Source of the DNA: Acholeplasma oculi
GTDB taxonomy: Bacteria; Bacillota_I; Bacilli_A; Acholeplasmatales; Acholeplasmataceae
Assembly (NCBI RefSeq): GCF_900166985.1
Contig: NZ_FUZK01000003.1
Coordinates: forward strand, 62,001 to 126,000
Direction of reading: 5' to 3'
Length of the DNA stretch: 64,000 nucleotides
Shown here in pieces: positions 27,451 to 36,249 of this stretch. Each line of letters starts with the position of its first letter. Within the stretch, counting starts at the first letter, position 1. Position numbers and translations under genes: made by a program. The notes under the pieces were generated by a model, which was not told where the DNA came from, did no database searches, and saw nothing but the letters and a program-made list of their open reading frames with translations.

Positions 27451-29239
27451 GTATGTCTCCTTCTTTCTTATCATATTGCAGTTGATATAAATTAAAATAT
27501 AAACCCTTTTGTTTCAATAATTCTTGATGCGTACCCATTTCAACAATTTCACCTTTACTCATTACAATGATTCGGTTACTATGTTGAATGGTTGATAATC
27601 TGTGTGCAACGATTAACATGGTTGAGATGTTCATCATTTTACTTAATGAATCTTGGATAATACTTTCAGTTTCTGAGTCAATGTTTGCTGTTGCCTCATC
27701 TAATATCATAAGGCTAGGGTTATATACAACCGCTCTAGCAAATGATATTAACTGACGTTCACCACTACTAAAGTTATTACCACGTTCTAAGACTACGTGG
27801 TCTAATCCATGTTCTAATTTATCTAATACATAGTCTAATCCTACATAATCACTTGCTTTTTTAATATCTTCATCCGTGATTGTTGGATCTCCTAAAGTAA
27901 TATTATCTCTTATTGTACCACTAAATAGGAAAACATCTTGTAACATTTGTCCTATAAATTTTCTAAGACTTGAACGTTTAATCGTACGTATGTCAATTCC
28001 ATCAATTAAAATTTGTCCTTCTTGGATGTCATAGTTTCTAACAATCAATTGTAGAATGGTCGTTTTACCACTTCCTGTTGCACCTACAAAAGCAACAGTT
28101 TCATTCGGATTCACTTTAAAGGATACGCCTTTTAAAACCCATTCATCAGGTATATATTGAAACCATACATTTTTAAATTCAATTCTACCTTCAAACTTAT
28201 CGAGTTCAATTGCATCTTCTTGATCTTTAATATCTGGTTTGGTATCAAGCACATCAAAGATTTTTTCTGCAGAACTAAATCCGTTTTGTAAACCATTGAA
28301 TTGTTCAGATATTTGTTGAATTGGCTCAAAGAATTGTCCTACATAAATATAGAATGAAATGAATAATCCAGGACTTAATATTCCCGCTAAGACACTAGAT
28401 ACCCCAAAATAAATAGTGAGTATACTTGCTATCATGGCGATTAACCAAATGATGGGTCTATAGATACCAAAGATATTAATTTCAGTTAAATAACTTTTCT
28501 TTAATTTATCATTAATCTCTTTGAACTCTTTAATTTTTTTATCTTCTTGATTAAAGATTTGAGTAATCTTAATACCACTTAAGTTTTCAGATAAGAATCC
28601 ATTCACTTCAGATACATTATTTCTCACTTGACGATATGCATTTCTTGAGTATTTTCTAAAGAGTTGGGAAGCAATAATAATGAGTGGTAGAGTTAAGAAT
28701 ACTAATAAAGCCATAACATAGTTAATTACAACTAAAATGATACCAATGATGAATAACATTAAGAAGTTTCTAATTAAGTTTACAATCGTATTAGTAAACA
28801 TATCCGATATATTTCCTGGGTCATTGGTTGCTCTTGTAACGAGTTTTCCTACAGGTAATAAATTAATTTGTCCAATCGATAGATTTTCTATATGTTCAAA
28901 TACTTCTTTTCTTAATACGTGGGTGACATCTTGACCTATTTCTTGTAACATCATTTGTTGGAAGAATCCAACGACAACAGATGTCATAAGTATCGCAACC
29001 GCAATAATTGCACCTATAATTAATACTAAAACTTTAAAGTCAAAGGTGTAATCAGGATTGACCATTAAGTCAATAGATAAGCCAGTTGCAAGTGGTAAGA
29101 TCAGATTTGCAAATGTCGTAATAAACATTAATAAGAAAGCTGTTAGGAAACGTTTCTTATGTGGTTTTAAATAAGTTAATAATCGTTTTGTTAAATTCTT
29201 ATCGGCATGGGACTGATGGTTATCGTTAAAATCACGCAT
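27443..29239 (-). CDS. ABC exporter half-transporter, canonical Walker B
   Basis: Type IV (multidrug/lipid-type) ABC half-transporter, about 598 residues: six membrane helices (about 30-330) and a nucleotide-binding domain (about 355-595). Walker A GATGSGKTT, Walker B with catalytic Glu in MILDEATANID, and switch His in VAHRLST are intact; the signature is altered to FSSGERQ. The upstream partner shows the reverse pattern, as in heterodimeric exporters such as BmrCD. The ATG at 29239 follows AAGGTG; a GTG at 29248 is also in frame. It overlaps the partner gene. The substrate is unknown. Confidence 0.9.
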   Translation of the reverse strand: MRDFNDNHQSHADKNLTKRLLTYLKPHKKRFLTAFLLMFITTFANLILPLATGLSIDLMVNPDYTFDFKVLVLIIGAIIAVAILMTSVVVGFFQQMMLQEIGQDVTHVLRKEVFEHIENLSIGQINLLPVGKLVTRATNDPGNISDMFTNTIVNLIRNFLMLFIIGIILVVINYVMALLVFLTLPLIIIASQLFRKYSRNAYRQVRNNVSEVNGFLSENLSGIKITQIFNQEDKKIKEFKEINDKLKKSYLTEINIFGIYRPIIWLIAMIASILTIYFGVSSVLAGILSPGLFISFYIYVGQFFEPIQQISEQFNGLQNGFSSAEKIFDVLDTKPDIKDQEDAIELDKFEGRIEFKNVWFQYIPDEWVLKGVSFKVNPNETVAFVGATGSGKTTILQLIVRNYDIQEGQILIDGIDIRTIKRSSLRKFIGQMLQDVFLFSGTIRDNITLGDPTITDEDIKKASDYVGLDYVLDKLEHGLDHVVLERGNNFSSGERQLISFARAVVYNPSLMILDEATANIDSETESIIQDSLSKMMNISTMLIVAHRLSTIQHSNRIIVMSKGEIVEMGTHQELLKQKGLYFNLYQLQYDKKEGDIHA

Positions 29240-30995
29240 GATGTTCACCTTCTCCCACTAATGCTTCTAATTCTTGTAGCTTAACCATATGTTTATAGGC
29301 ATCATTGGTTTTAAGTAATTCTTTATGACTACCAACTCCAATGATTTGACCTTTTTCAATTAATATAATTTTATCTAATTTTTTAACCGTTGAGATTCTA
29401 TGAGCAATCATAATGGTTGTTTTACCTTTTCTGATTTTTCTTAGATTCGATATAATTGCCTCTTCAGTTTTTGTATCAACAGCAGATACAGAGTCATCTA
29501 ATATAAGTATTGTTGGGTCTTTAGCAAGTGCTCTAGCAATAGAGATTCTTTGTTTTTGACCTCCTGATACTGTTGTTCCTCTTTCACCTAAAATGGTTTC
29601 GTATTGTTCTTTAAACTCTAAAACGTTTTGGTGTACATCAGATAGTTTTGCAACCTCATGTAACCATTCATCTGAAATAGGTTCTTTAAAACTAAAACCA
29701 ATATTATTTTTAATGGTATCTGAATACAAGAAATTATCTTGTGGTACATAACCAATATGGTCTCTTAATGTTTTGATCTCTAGATCATTGATATCATAAG
29801 AACCGTAATAAATCATATTTTTATCGGTATTATATACATGTAGAAGTAATTCCACTAGTGTTGATTTACCGCTACCTGTTTTACCTAAAATACCTACCAT
29901 TTCGCCTGCTTTAATGTCAAAATTCATATTTTTTAAAACAGGGTTTTTGTCTCCATCATATGTAAAGGTTAAATTTTTAACTGTAATACTACCATCGATT
30001 GTAACATCCTTGATAGGGTTATCTATATCCTTAACATCAACATCAGATTCTAAAAATTTATAAATTCTTTTAGCAGAAGCTTGTGCTTGACCATTAATAT
30101 TCATAAACCATGATAAGGCAAATATTGGCCATAACAATGTAAAGAAATAAGAAATATACTCAGTTAAGGTACCTGAATTTAAGTTACCTCTAGCAATCAG
30201 TAGTGAACCATATACTAATACGGATAAAATCACTAGGGTAATCATCACATCAATAATGATATTTACAAAGACTGCATAGCGCATATGTGCCATGGATTTG
30301 TTGTAAACTTCTTTTGATTTTTTGTCGAAAGTAATCGCTTCTTTTAATTCTCTAACATATGCTTTAATTACTTGAATGCCTGTAAAGGACTCTTGCGTAA
30401 AATCACTCATTTTTTCAAATGATTCTTGTCTGACTTTAAATTTATGTTCCATCTTAAGTTCTAAGAAGAAAACCAAAATACCCATCAGTAATAAAGGTAT
30501 AAATGCATAAAGCGTCATTTCCCAGTTTAAGTTAAACATTCTAAATAAAACCATACCACCTAATACTAATCCATCAATTAGCATAAGTAGTCCAAATCCG
30601 TATAGTTCTCTTATGGCATTTAAGTCATTAATAAAATAACTCATTAAGCCACCTATTTTTTCTTTAGAATAGAAATTTTGGGATAACTTCGTTGCATGTT
30701 TGAACATTTCAAAACGAATATCTGTTTCAATTTTTCTACCATTTCCAAAAAGTAAAAATCTCCATAAATATCTACCAATTGTCATAAAAGCAACAATCGA
30801 GATAATATATAGTAGGGGTTCATATAGTTGAGTGATGGCTGTTAACTCATTATCCTCAACCTGTGTAATAATGACATTAAATATTCTAGGTATTTCTAAT
30901 TGAAAGTAATCAATTAAAACTAAAATAACAATACCTAGTAGGAATTGAAATCCATATTTTAAATAATAATGTCTAAAGTGTTTAAGTAATATCAT
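29232..30995 (-). CDS. ABC exporter half-transporter, degenerate Walker B
   Basis: First half of a heterodimeric ABC exporter, 587 residues: six membrane helices (about 15-310), then an ATPase domain (about 340-580). Walker A GKTGSGKST and signature VSGGQKQR are canonical, but the catalytic Glu after Walker B is Asp (ILILDDSVSAVD), as in the degenerate half of BmrC-type pairs. It leads an operon of this gene, its partner, tldD and tldE, driven by an extended -10 promoter at plus 31015-31022. Confidence 0.9.
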   Translation of the reverse strand: MILLKHFRHYYLKYGFQFLLGIVILVLIDYFQLEIPRIFNVIITQVEDNELTAITQLYEPLLYIISIVAFMTIGRYLWRFLLFGNGRKIETDIRFEMFKHATKLSQNFYSKEKIGGLMSYFINDLNAIRELYGFGLLMLIDGLVLGGMVLFRMFNLNWEMTLYAFIPLLLMGILVFFLELKMEHKFKVRQESFEKMSDFTQESFTGIQVIKAYVRELKEAITFDKKSKEVYNKSMAHMRYAVFVNIIIDVMITLVILSVLVYGSLLIARGNLNSGTLTEYISYFFTLLWPIFALSWFMNINGQAQASAKRIYKFLESDVDVKDIDNPIKDVTIDGSITVKNLTFTYDGDKNPVLKNMNFDIKAGEMVGILGKTGSGKSTLVELLLHVYNTDKNMIYYGSYDINDLEIKTLRDHIGYVPQDNFLYSDTIKNNIGFSFKEPISDEWLHEVAKLSDVHQNVLEFKEQYETILGERGTTVSGGQKQRISIARALAKDPTILILDDSVSAVDTKTEEAIISNLRKIRKGKTTIMIAHRISTVKKLDKIILIEKGQIIGVGSHKELLKTNDAYKHMVKLQELEALVGEGEHHA

Positions 30996-31014
30996 GTTTT
31001 TTTCCTCATTTAAT

Positions 31015-31022
31015 ATTGTATC
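31015..31022 (-). promoter_or_regulatory. Promoter of the ABC-tldDE operon
   Basis: Minus-strand TGATACAAT, an extended -10 (core TACAAT at plus 31015-31020), about 20 bases upstream of the start codon; weak -35. Confidence 0.45.
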
Positions 31023-31034
31023 AAATATGTAAGG

Positions 31035-31060
31035 AAAAGTTCGTTATAACACGAACTTTT
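31035..31060 (-). terminator. Terminator after the ABC remnant
   Basis: Nine-base stem AAAAGTTCG (31035-31043) and CGAACTTTT (31052-31060). It overlaps the stop codon of the ABC remnant and now also ends the DUF2089/SHOCT operon. Confidence 0.6.
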
Positions 31061-31268
31061 AATGCATATAATTTTTGGCTTGAGTTGTAAAAAGTTTATA
31101 ATAAAGAGATTCTTGATTCATCATTAAGGTATCATGTGTTGTAAAATCTTTCATCACACCACCATCAATCACTAAAATCTTATCACAAAACTTGGATGAA
31201 CTCATTCTGTGAGAGATATAGATTGCTGTTTTTTCTTTAACAAGTTCATTGAAATGTTCATAGATTTC
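31059..31268 (-). pseudogene. Remnant: C-terminal tail of an ABC transporter ATPase
   Basis: An open frame of about 70 codons without a start codon, lying directly after the stop of the SHOCT-like gene. It reads EIYEHFNELVKEKTAIYISHR, then MSSSKFCDKILVIDGG and HDTLMMNQESLYYKLF, ending at TAA 31059. This is the end of an ABC nucleotide-binding domain: switch-His region (ISHRMSS), the last strand (DKILVIDGG) and the terminal helix (LYYKLFTTQA). The SHR-M-SS form differs from both intact ABC genes nearby (AHRIST, AHRLST), so it is not a copy of either. The rest of the gene is gone. Confidence 0.85.
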
Positions 31269-31645
31269 TATTCTACAATAACTCTTACTTTGTCTCCGTC
31301 TTCAGAGTCCACAGAAACAATTTCACCTAAGACTCCTTGACCTACCATATCTAATATTGCATCAATATCAATATCAAAATCATCTAACTTGTTGTTTCCA
31401 AACTTTCCATTTTTGAGTAGTTTTGCAAACTCAACAGGAATATTTACACGCACCTTTTCACCACCAGATGCATCAATAACAATCTTAAGCATTTTGAAAG
31501 GTCCTTTTTTATCTTTTAAAACGACTGTTTCATCTTTAGGCTTATCCGTTAATGCAGCAAGTAATGCCTCAGCTTCTTCTGGGTTAATTTTACCTTCTCT
31601 TAATAACTCCAATATTTGAAGTCTTTCTTCTTTTAATTGATCCAT
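31268..31645 (-). CDS. SHOCT-like domain protein (YvlB N-terminus type)
   Basis: Small protein of 125 residues. The first 35 residues (EERLQILELLREGKINPEEAEALLAALT) match the short helical SHOCT-like domain found at the start of YvlB-type proteins and the end of DUF2089 proteins; the rest is an acidic domain with no membrane segment (VRVNIPVEFAKLLKNGKF, then DFDIDIDAIL). Its start overlaps the stop of the DUF2089 gene by one base (TAATG). The function is unknown; pairing with a helix-turn-helix DUF2089 protein suggests an envelope-related regulatory set. Confidence 0.75.
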   Translation of the reverse strand: MDQLKEERLQILELLREGKINPEEAEALLAALTDKPKDETVVLKDKKGPFKMLKIVIDASGGEKVRVNIPVEFAKLLKNGKFGNNKLDDFDIDIDAILDMVGQGVLGEIVSVDSEDGDKVRVIVE

Positions 31646-32088
31646 TATTTTGTTTCTCCTTTTAATTTTTTGATAAGTTTAATGGCCTCATCTACCTTGA
31701 TTTCACCTGTCTTAATTTTATTTAAGATGTCTATTTTCTTTTCTTTGGTTGAGTCTTCATTGAATTTAAATTGGAAACCTTTATCTTTAGGTTCAAATGA
31801 AGGTTCATCATCTTCGACACTATAACCTAAAGATGTAACAGCTTCATCTAAATATTTTTTAACTGTAGGATAACTAATATTCATTTCCTTTTCTACAGCT
31901 TTAATATTCCCTCTGTTTTTAACAAAGATTTCGATGAAATAAAGTGTTTCAGGGTTTAGGTAGTTGAATTTTGAAAATCCAAACTCACCCTTTATTTCTG
32001 TATGACAATGATCACATGATAAATGTGTGATATGTAAATCGTGGTTACAAACCGGACATGCAGTTAATGCTTTATTGGGTTTAGACAT
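31645..32088 (-). CDS. DUF2089 family protein, zinc ribbon plus HTH
   Basis: Probable transcription regulator, 147 residues. An N-terminal zinc ribbon with two CxxC/CxxC-type pairs (CPVC at 12-15 and CDHC near 30) is followed by a helix-turn-helix (NRGNIKAVEKEMNISYPTVKKYLDEAV) and a C-terminal SHOCT-like helix (EIKVDEAIKLIKKLKG), the full DUF2089 layout. It may regulate its own operon. Confidence 0.82.
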   Translation of the reverse strand: MSKPNKALTACPVCNHDLHITHLSCDHCHTEIKGEFGFSKFNYLNPETLYFIEIFVKNRGNIKAVEKEMNISYPTVKKYLDEAVTSLGYSVEDDEPSFEPKDKGFQFKFNEDSTKEKKIDILNKIKTGEIKVDEAIKLIKKLKGETK

Positions 32089-32102
32089 TTTTTAAATCCT
32101 CC

Positions 32103-32438
32103 TTAGATTGTCTTTATATGAATATATGCATCTTTTGATATAATTTGTACTTTAATACCTTTGACTCGAATCATTTGAATGAGGTCTTCTCCTCTAATAC
32201 CATCAGGATTCGTATCCTTCATTCTCTTTAAGAAAAATGAAATGATGGATGAATGAACTGGAAGAATTGTGAAGATACCAATGAGTGAGGATAGAAACCA
32301 GTGTTCACGAATTTGTATCTTTATACTGACAAACCGACTCTTGGGTAATTTCCTTAACGGATTATATAGGATATCATATGCTTGATCAGATTTAAGTTTT
32401 TGTTTATAAACTTTATTCAGTATTTTATTTTTCTTCAT
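32103..32438 (-). CDS. Small membrane protein, unknown function
   Basis: Not recognised. 111 residues, very basic N-terminus (KKNKILNKVYKQKLK), one or two hydrophobic stretches in the middle (HWFLSSLIGIFTILPVHSSIISFFL, seen as a single long segment) and a mixed C-terminus. It is first in a three-gene operon with the DUF2089 and SHOCT-like genes, 14 bases before the next start, behind a near-consensus promoter. A role as membrane partner of that set is inferred from position only. Confidence 0.65.
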   Translation of the reverse strand: MKKNKILNKVYKQKLKSDQAYDILYNPLRKLPKSRFVSIKIQIREHWFLSSLIGIFTILPVHSSIISFFLKRMKDTNPDGIRGEDLIQMIRVKGIKVQIISKDAYIHIKTI

Positions 32439-32478
32439 TTTTCAGTCAAAATCCTTAACTTTTTTAATTTACATATTA

Positions 32479-32507
32479 ATAATATTACTTAAAATTCAAA
32501 TTGTCAA
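32479..32507 (-). promoter_or_regulatory. Promoter of the DUF2089/SHOCT operon
   Basis: Minus strand TTGACA (plus 32502-32507), 17-base spacer, TATTAT (plus 32479-32484). Near consensus. Confidence 0.7.
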
Positions 32508-32577
32508 TACTTTTGCATCAAAAAATTAAAAAAATTAATTTGGTGATTAATTTTATCAATATCGAACTTAAATTATG

Positions 32578-32583
32578 TATAAT
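32578..32583 (+). promoter_or_regulatory. -10 element of pepT
   Basis: Perfect TATAAT preceded by TG, 23 bases before the pepT start codon; no clear -35 box. Confidence 0.45.
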
Positions 32584-32606
32584 AGATATATAAGCGAGGT
32601 ATATAG

Positions 32607-33824
32607 ATGAATAGATTAGTAGAAAGATTTTTGCGTTATGTCAAGATTGACACGCAATCCGATCCAGATTCAACAACATTCCCATCCACGTTGAAGCAAT
32701 TGGATTTATCTAAAATGTTAGTTGAAGAATTAAAAGGGATGGGTTTAGATGCATTTTTAGATAAGGATGGTTATGTATATTCTAAATTACCATCTAATAT
32801 TAAAAAGGATGTTCCAAGTATTGGTTTTATCGCGCATGTGGATACTTCTTTTGATGCACCAGGTCAAGGTGTTAATCCTAGAATCATTAAGAATTATCAA
32901 GGTGAGCATATACAATTAGATGAAACTTATCATATGGAACCGAAACAATACCCTTCATTAAAAAAGGTAATCGGTGAAGATATTATTGTAACAGATGGTA
33001 AAACACTTTTAGGTGCTGATGATAAGGCAGGCGTTGCAGAAATCATGGAAATGGTTGAAAGATTAGTTGAAGATCCTTCAATCGAACACGGTGATATTTA
33101 TATTTGTTTCACACCAGATGAAGAAATCGGTAAAGGTGCAGACCGTTTTAATTATGAATGGTTTAAAGCTGATTTTGCATATACAGCAGACGGTAGTGAA
33201 GTAGGTGGTATTGAGTATGAAAACTTTAATGCTGCTTCTGCTAAAGTCAAATTTACAGGTAAATCCATCCATCCAGGAGCATCTAAGAATAAAATGATTA
33301 ATGCGCTACATTTACAAATGAAATTTCATCAAATGTTACCAACATTTATGAACCCTGCATTTACAGAAGGTTATGAAGGTTTTAATCACTTAACTGAAGT
33401 CAAAGGGCATGTTGAAGAGGCTACTGCTAAATATATTATTAGAAACCATGATATGTCAATTTTTAATGGACAAAAAGAAAAGTTTATTCAAATTGCTAAA
33501 TACATGAATGATTCATATGGTTATGAATGTGTCTCGGTTGAGTTAAATGATTCATACTATAATATGTACGAAGTGATTAAAGATCATATGTATGTCATAG
33601 ATTATGCGGTTGCTGCAACTAAAAAGTCAGGTCTTACACCTAAATTTGAAGCTATTCGTGGTGGTACTGATGGTGCAAGATTAACATTTGGTGGATTAAT
33701 TTGTCCAAACCTCGGTACTGGAGCGTATCATTTCCATGGTCGTTTAGAGTTTGCAAGTATCCAACAAATGGAAAAAGCTGTTGAAGTATTCACAAATATT
33801 GTTAAAGAAGTTACACTAAAATAA
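32607..33824 (+). CDS. pepT: Peptidase T (tripeptidase, M20B)
   Basis: Zinc aminotripeptidase of family M20B that releases the N-terminal residue of tripeptides in the cytosol, 405 residues as usual. Metal ligands are visible in IAHVDTSFD (His, then catalytic Asp), LLGADDKAG (bridging Asp), TPDEEIGKGAD (catalytic and metal Glu), TADGSEVGG (Asp) and, near the end, LGTGAYHFHGRLEF (His). It may share a transcript with the following reductase, 24 bases downstream. Confidence 0.95.
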   Translation: MNRLVERFLRYVKIDTQSDPDSTTFPSTLKQLDLSKMLVEELKGMGLDAFLDKDGYVYSKLPSNIKKDVPSIGFIAHVDTSFDAPGQGVNPRIIKNYQGEHIQLDETYHMEPKQYPSLKKVIGEDIIVTDGKTLLGADDKAGVAEIMEMVERLVEDPSIEHGDIYICFTPDEEIGKGADRFNYEWFKADFAYTADGSEVGGIEYENFNAASAKVKFTGKSIHPGASKNKMINALHLQMKFHQMLPTFMNPAFTEGYEGFNHLTEVKGHVEEATAKYIIRNHDMSIFNGQKEKFIQIAKYMNDSYGYECVSVELNDSYYNMYEVIKDHMYVIDYAVAATKKSGLTPKFEAIRGGTDGARLTFGGLICPNLGTGAYHFHGRLEFASIQQMEKAVEVFTNIVKEVTLK

Positions 33825-33848
33825 TATTTAAAAAGGGGGATTCTTATT

Positions 33849-34844
33849 ATGTCATATATAGCAAACAAAGATCGTTATGAAAAAATGATTTACAGAAGAT
33901 TAGGCACTTCCGGACTCAAACTTCCAGTTTTATCCTTCGGTTTGTGGCAAAACTTCGGTAAAGATAATGATTATGAAACATGTAAAAACATGATTCTTAC
34001 AGCATTTGATTATGGTATTACCCATTTTGATTTAGCAAACAACTATGGACCTCCTCCAGGTCATGCAGAAATTGTTTTTGGGCAAATACTAAAAGATGCA
34101 CTCATGCCATACCGTGATGAAATCATTATTTCAACCAAAGCAGGTTACGGCATGTGGCAAGGTCCTTACCAAGATGGAGGATCTAGAAAATATTTAATGT
34201 CTTCTCTAGATCAATCATTAAGTCGTATGGGTATTCCATATGTTGATATCTTCTATCACCATAGAAGAGACCCTGATACTGATTTAAAAGAAACAATGAT
34301 TGCACTTTATGATATTGTACGTAGTGGAAAAGCATTATATGTTGGGTTATCCAACTATAATTCCGAAGATTTAAAGAAGGCACATCAAATACTTGATTCC
34401 CTTCATGTGCCTTATGTCATCACGCAACCAAGTTATTCCATGTTTAATAGATGGATAGAAAAAGATGCTTTACTTGAAACTCAAAATCAACTTGGTGGTG
34501 GAGTGATTTGCTATTCAGCACTTCAACAAGGATTATTAACAAATAAATATATCCATGGAATTCCTGAGGACTCCAGAGCTAAAAATCCAAATTCTTGGTG
34601 GTTCACTGAAAAACACATCACACCTGAAGTGATTGAAAAGCTTAAAAAACTAGACGTCATTGCTAAAAAAAGAAACCAATCCATTGCACAAATGGCACTT
34701 GCTTGGACACTTAGAAATCCTTACATGACTTCTACATTGATTTCAACATCCAAACCAGCTCAATTAGAGGAAAACTTAAGAACATTAGATAATCTTGAGT
34801 TTAGTGATGAAGAACTACTTGCTATTGAGGAAGTAATCAAATAA
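33849..34844 (+). CDS. Aldo/keto reductase, YghZ-like
   Basis: NADPH-dependent aldo/keto reductase of 331 residues, closest in form to YghZ (L-glyceraldehyde 3-phosphate reductase): the start MIYRRLGTSGLKLPVLSFGLW is typical. Catalytic residues are visible: Asp and Tyr in FDLANNYGPPPGHAE, Lys in ISTKAGYGMW, and His in IFYHHRRDPDT. Members detoxify methylglyoxal and related aldehydes. The ribosome site is AAAGGGGGA. Confidence 0.88.
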   Translation: MSYIANKDRYEKMIYRRLGTSGLKLPVLSFGLWQNFGKDNDYETCKNMILTAFDYGITHFDLANNYGPPPGHAEIVFGQILKDALMPYRDEIIISTKAGYGMWQGPYQDGGSRKYLMSSLDQSLSRMGIPYVDIFYHHRRDPDTDLKETMIALYDIVRSGKALYVGLSNYNSEDLKKAHQILDSLHVPYVITQPSYSMFNRWIEKDALLETQNQLGGGVICYSALQQGLLTNKYIHGIPEDSRAKNPNSWWFTEKHITPEVIEKLKKLDVIAKKRNQSIAQMALAWTLRNPYMTSTLISTSKPAQLEENLRTLDNLEFSDEELLAIEEVIK

Positions 34845-34850
34845 TATATA

Positions 34851-34900
34851 AAAAAGAACTAACAGCCACTTTATATTTGAGCTATCGTTAGTTCTTTTTT
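34851..34900. terminator. Bidirectional terminator after the aldo/keto reductase
   Basis: Stem AAAAAGAACTAAC (34851-34863) and GTTAGTTCTTTTT (from 34887) with a 23-base interior that can form a further short AGC/GCT stem; T-runs on both strands, so it also ends the convergent AAA15-like gene. Confidence 0.75.
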
Positions 34901-34901
34901 T

Positions 34902-36101
34902 CTAATCTGTGAATAAATTGATTAACTTCTTATCTTTTCTTATACCAAGTTCAGATATTGAGTTCAATTTCAATGTTTGATCATAATCTAATATATATAG
35001 TTCTTTTTGATCCAATATACCTTGATCAAACAATAAATAGTCCATTGAGGTAAATATGATTTGATTCTTATAAACTTCTAAATGTTTTTTGATTTGAATA
35101 AGTAATTTCTTAGCAACATTATAAGGAATATGCTTCGTCATGTTTTCGATACAAATCGTTTTAGAATTTACATACCTAAATACTACAAATATATATATAA
35201 GTAACTCTTTTAAATCTAAGGATAGTTGATTAAAATCACTCATACCTTGCACATTGGACTCTATATTTAATGTATAAAATCTTAAATCATTTAAATTTGT
35301 ACCTTTAATGCGATACAAATGTTGATATATCCATATATAATGATTGATTTCTTTAGAGTTTGTTACTAGATTTCTAATTTCATCCATCAAATCATCATAT
35401 CGGTGTCGATTGAGCTCTGATCTTAAATCATCTAAATCTACTTCTTTAAATAATATATTATGAATCGGTAATTCTAAATATTTGATAACCTCTAATACTT
35501 TTTCATATTGTTTCGTTTTGATATCTTCAAAAATTAACACATGTTGATTTAGATTAATCGATTCAATATTCATCAAGTCTTTTGTTATTTCATCAAAGAA
35601 ATCAAGCTTCGATGACTCGCTAAAATCTTTAACATGAAGTTTAGATAATATAAGTTCTCTCCTTTCATATCTCAAGTCATAAAGATATGTCTTAAATCGA
35701 TCTAAGTCGATACCTTTAAATCGTTTGGATAACGTCGATTCAATATCAATCTGAAACATTTCACGATGAAATAAATTAATTTCACTATGAGATTTTATTT
35801 CACTTAAAGACTCCAAATCGATTTCGCCTTTTGTTAGATTTAATATCAGTTTATATCTATACGACTTTTGATTCACTTCAAAGGTTATTTGTAAAGATAC
35901 ATGTTCATGATGATCCAGCCTAGGTATTCTTCTTAACCCAAACTGATAAATCGTTTTAATCAAGACAAAAATCTCCATGAAGTCTTTCGTTAAGCCTGGT
36001 TTTACCGGTAATATGAAATTTCTGGGATGGTTTGGATCTAAGGTGATGGTTATTTTTTCACGGATAGATTTATAGTTATTGATTTCTATGCTTTTTATCA
36101 T
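34902..36101 (-). CDS. AAA15/OLD-like protein with degenerate ATP site
   Basis: About 399 residues, resembling AAA15-type ATP-binding proteins (the RloC/AbiL-like group) in layout: N-terminal IKSIEINNYKSIREKITITL strand pair, long helical insert, then the C-terminal pattern of an ABC-like ATPase core. The Walker A is lost: where G-x-N-G-x-G-K-S should follow the first strands there is NFILPVKPGLTKDFMEIF. The Walker B region is worn to KTICIENMTKHIP, and FTSMDYLLFD replaces the usual FTTH-type switch. Probably a pseudo-ATPase. ATG 36155 is in frame but overlaps a TATAAT box at plus 36144-36149, so ATG 36101 is preferred. Confidence 0.6.
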   Translation of the reverse strand: MIKSIEINNYKSIREKITITLDPNHPRNFILPVKPGLTKDFMEIFVLIKTIYQFGLRRIPRLDHHEHVSLQITFEVNQKSYRYKLILNLTKGEIDLESLSEIKSHSEINLFHREMFQIDIESTLSKRFKGIDLDRFKTYLYDLRYERRELILSKLHVKDFSESSKLDFFDEITKDLMNIESINLNQHVLIFEDIKTKQYEKVLEVIKYLELPIHNILFKEVDLDDLRSELNRHRYDDLMDEIRNLVTNSKEINHYIWIYQHLYRIKGTNLNDLRFYTLNIESNVQGMSDFNQLSLDLKELLIYIFVVFRYVNSKTICIENMTKHIPYNVAKKLLIQIKKHLEVYKNQIIFTSMDYLLFDQGILDQKELYILDYDQTLKLNSISELGIRKDKKLINLFTD

Positions 36102-36211
36102 AATTTTCGTAATAATCCTTATAATTTTATTCCATATAATATAATTATACAACAAATATACGATATTTTCTCATTATAAGCGAGTAAATAGATTATTTCA
36201 TTCATTTCATT

Positions 36212-36217
36212 TATAAT
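36212..36217 (+). promoter_or_regulatory. -10 element of metNIQ
   Basis: TATAAT, 33 bases before the chosen metN start; weak -35. No SAM or T-box leader fits in the remaining space. Confidence 0.45.
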
Positions 36218-36249
36218 GTACAAGATTGAAATATAAAGGAACTTTATCT

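Noticed and set aside
36156-36249. SAM riboswitch or T-box before metNIQ
   Set aside because: The gap is 94 bases and shows neither SAM-aptamer landmarks nor a T-box sequence.
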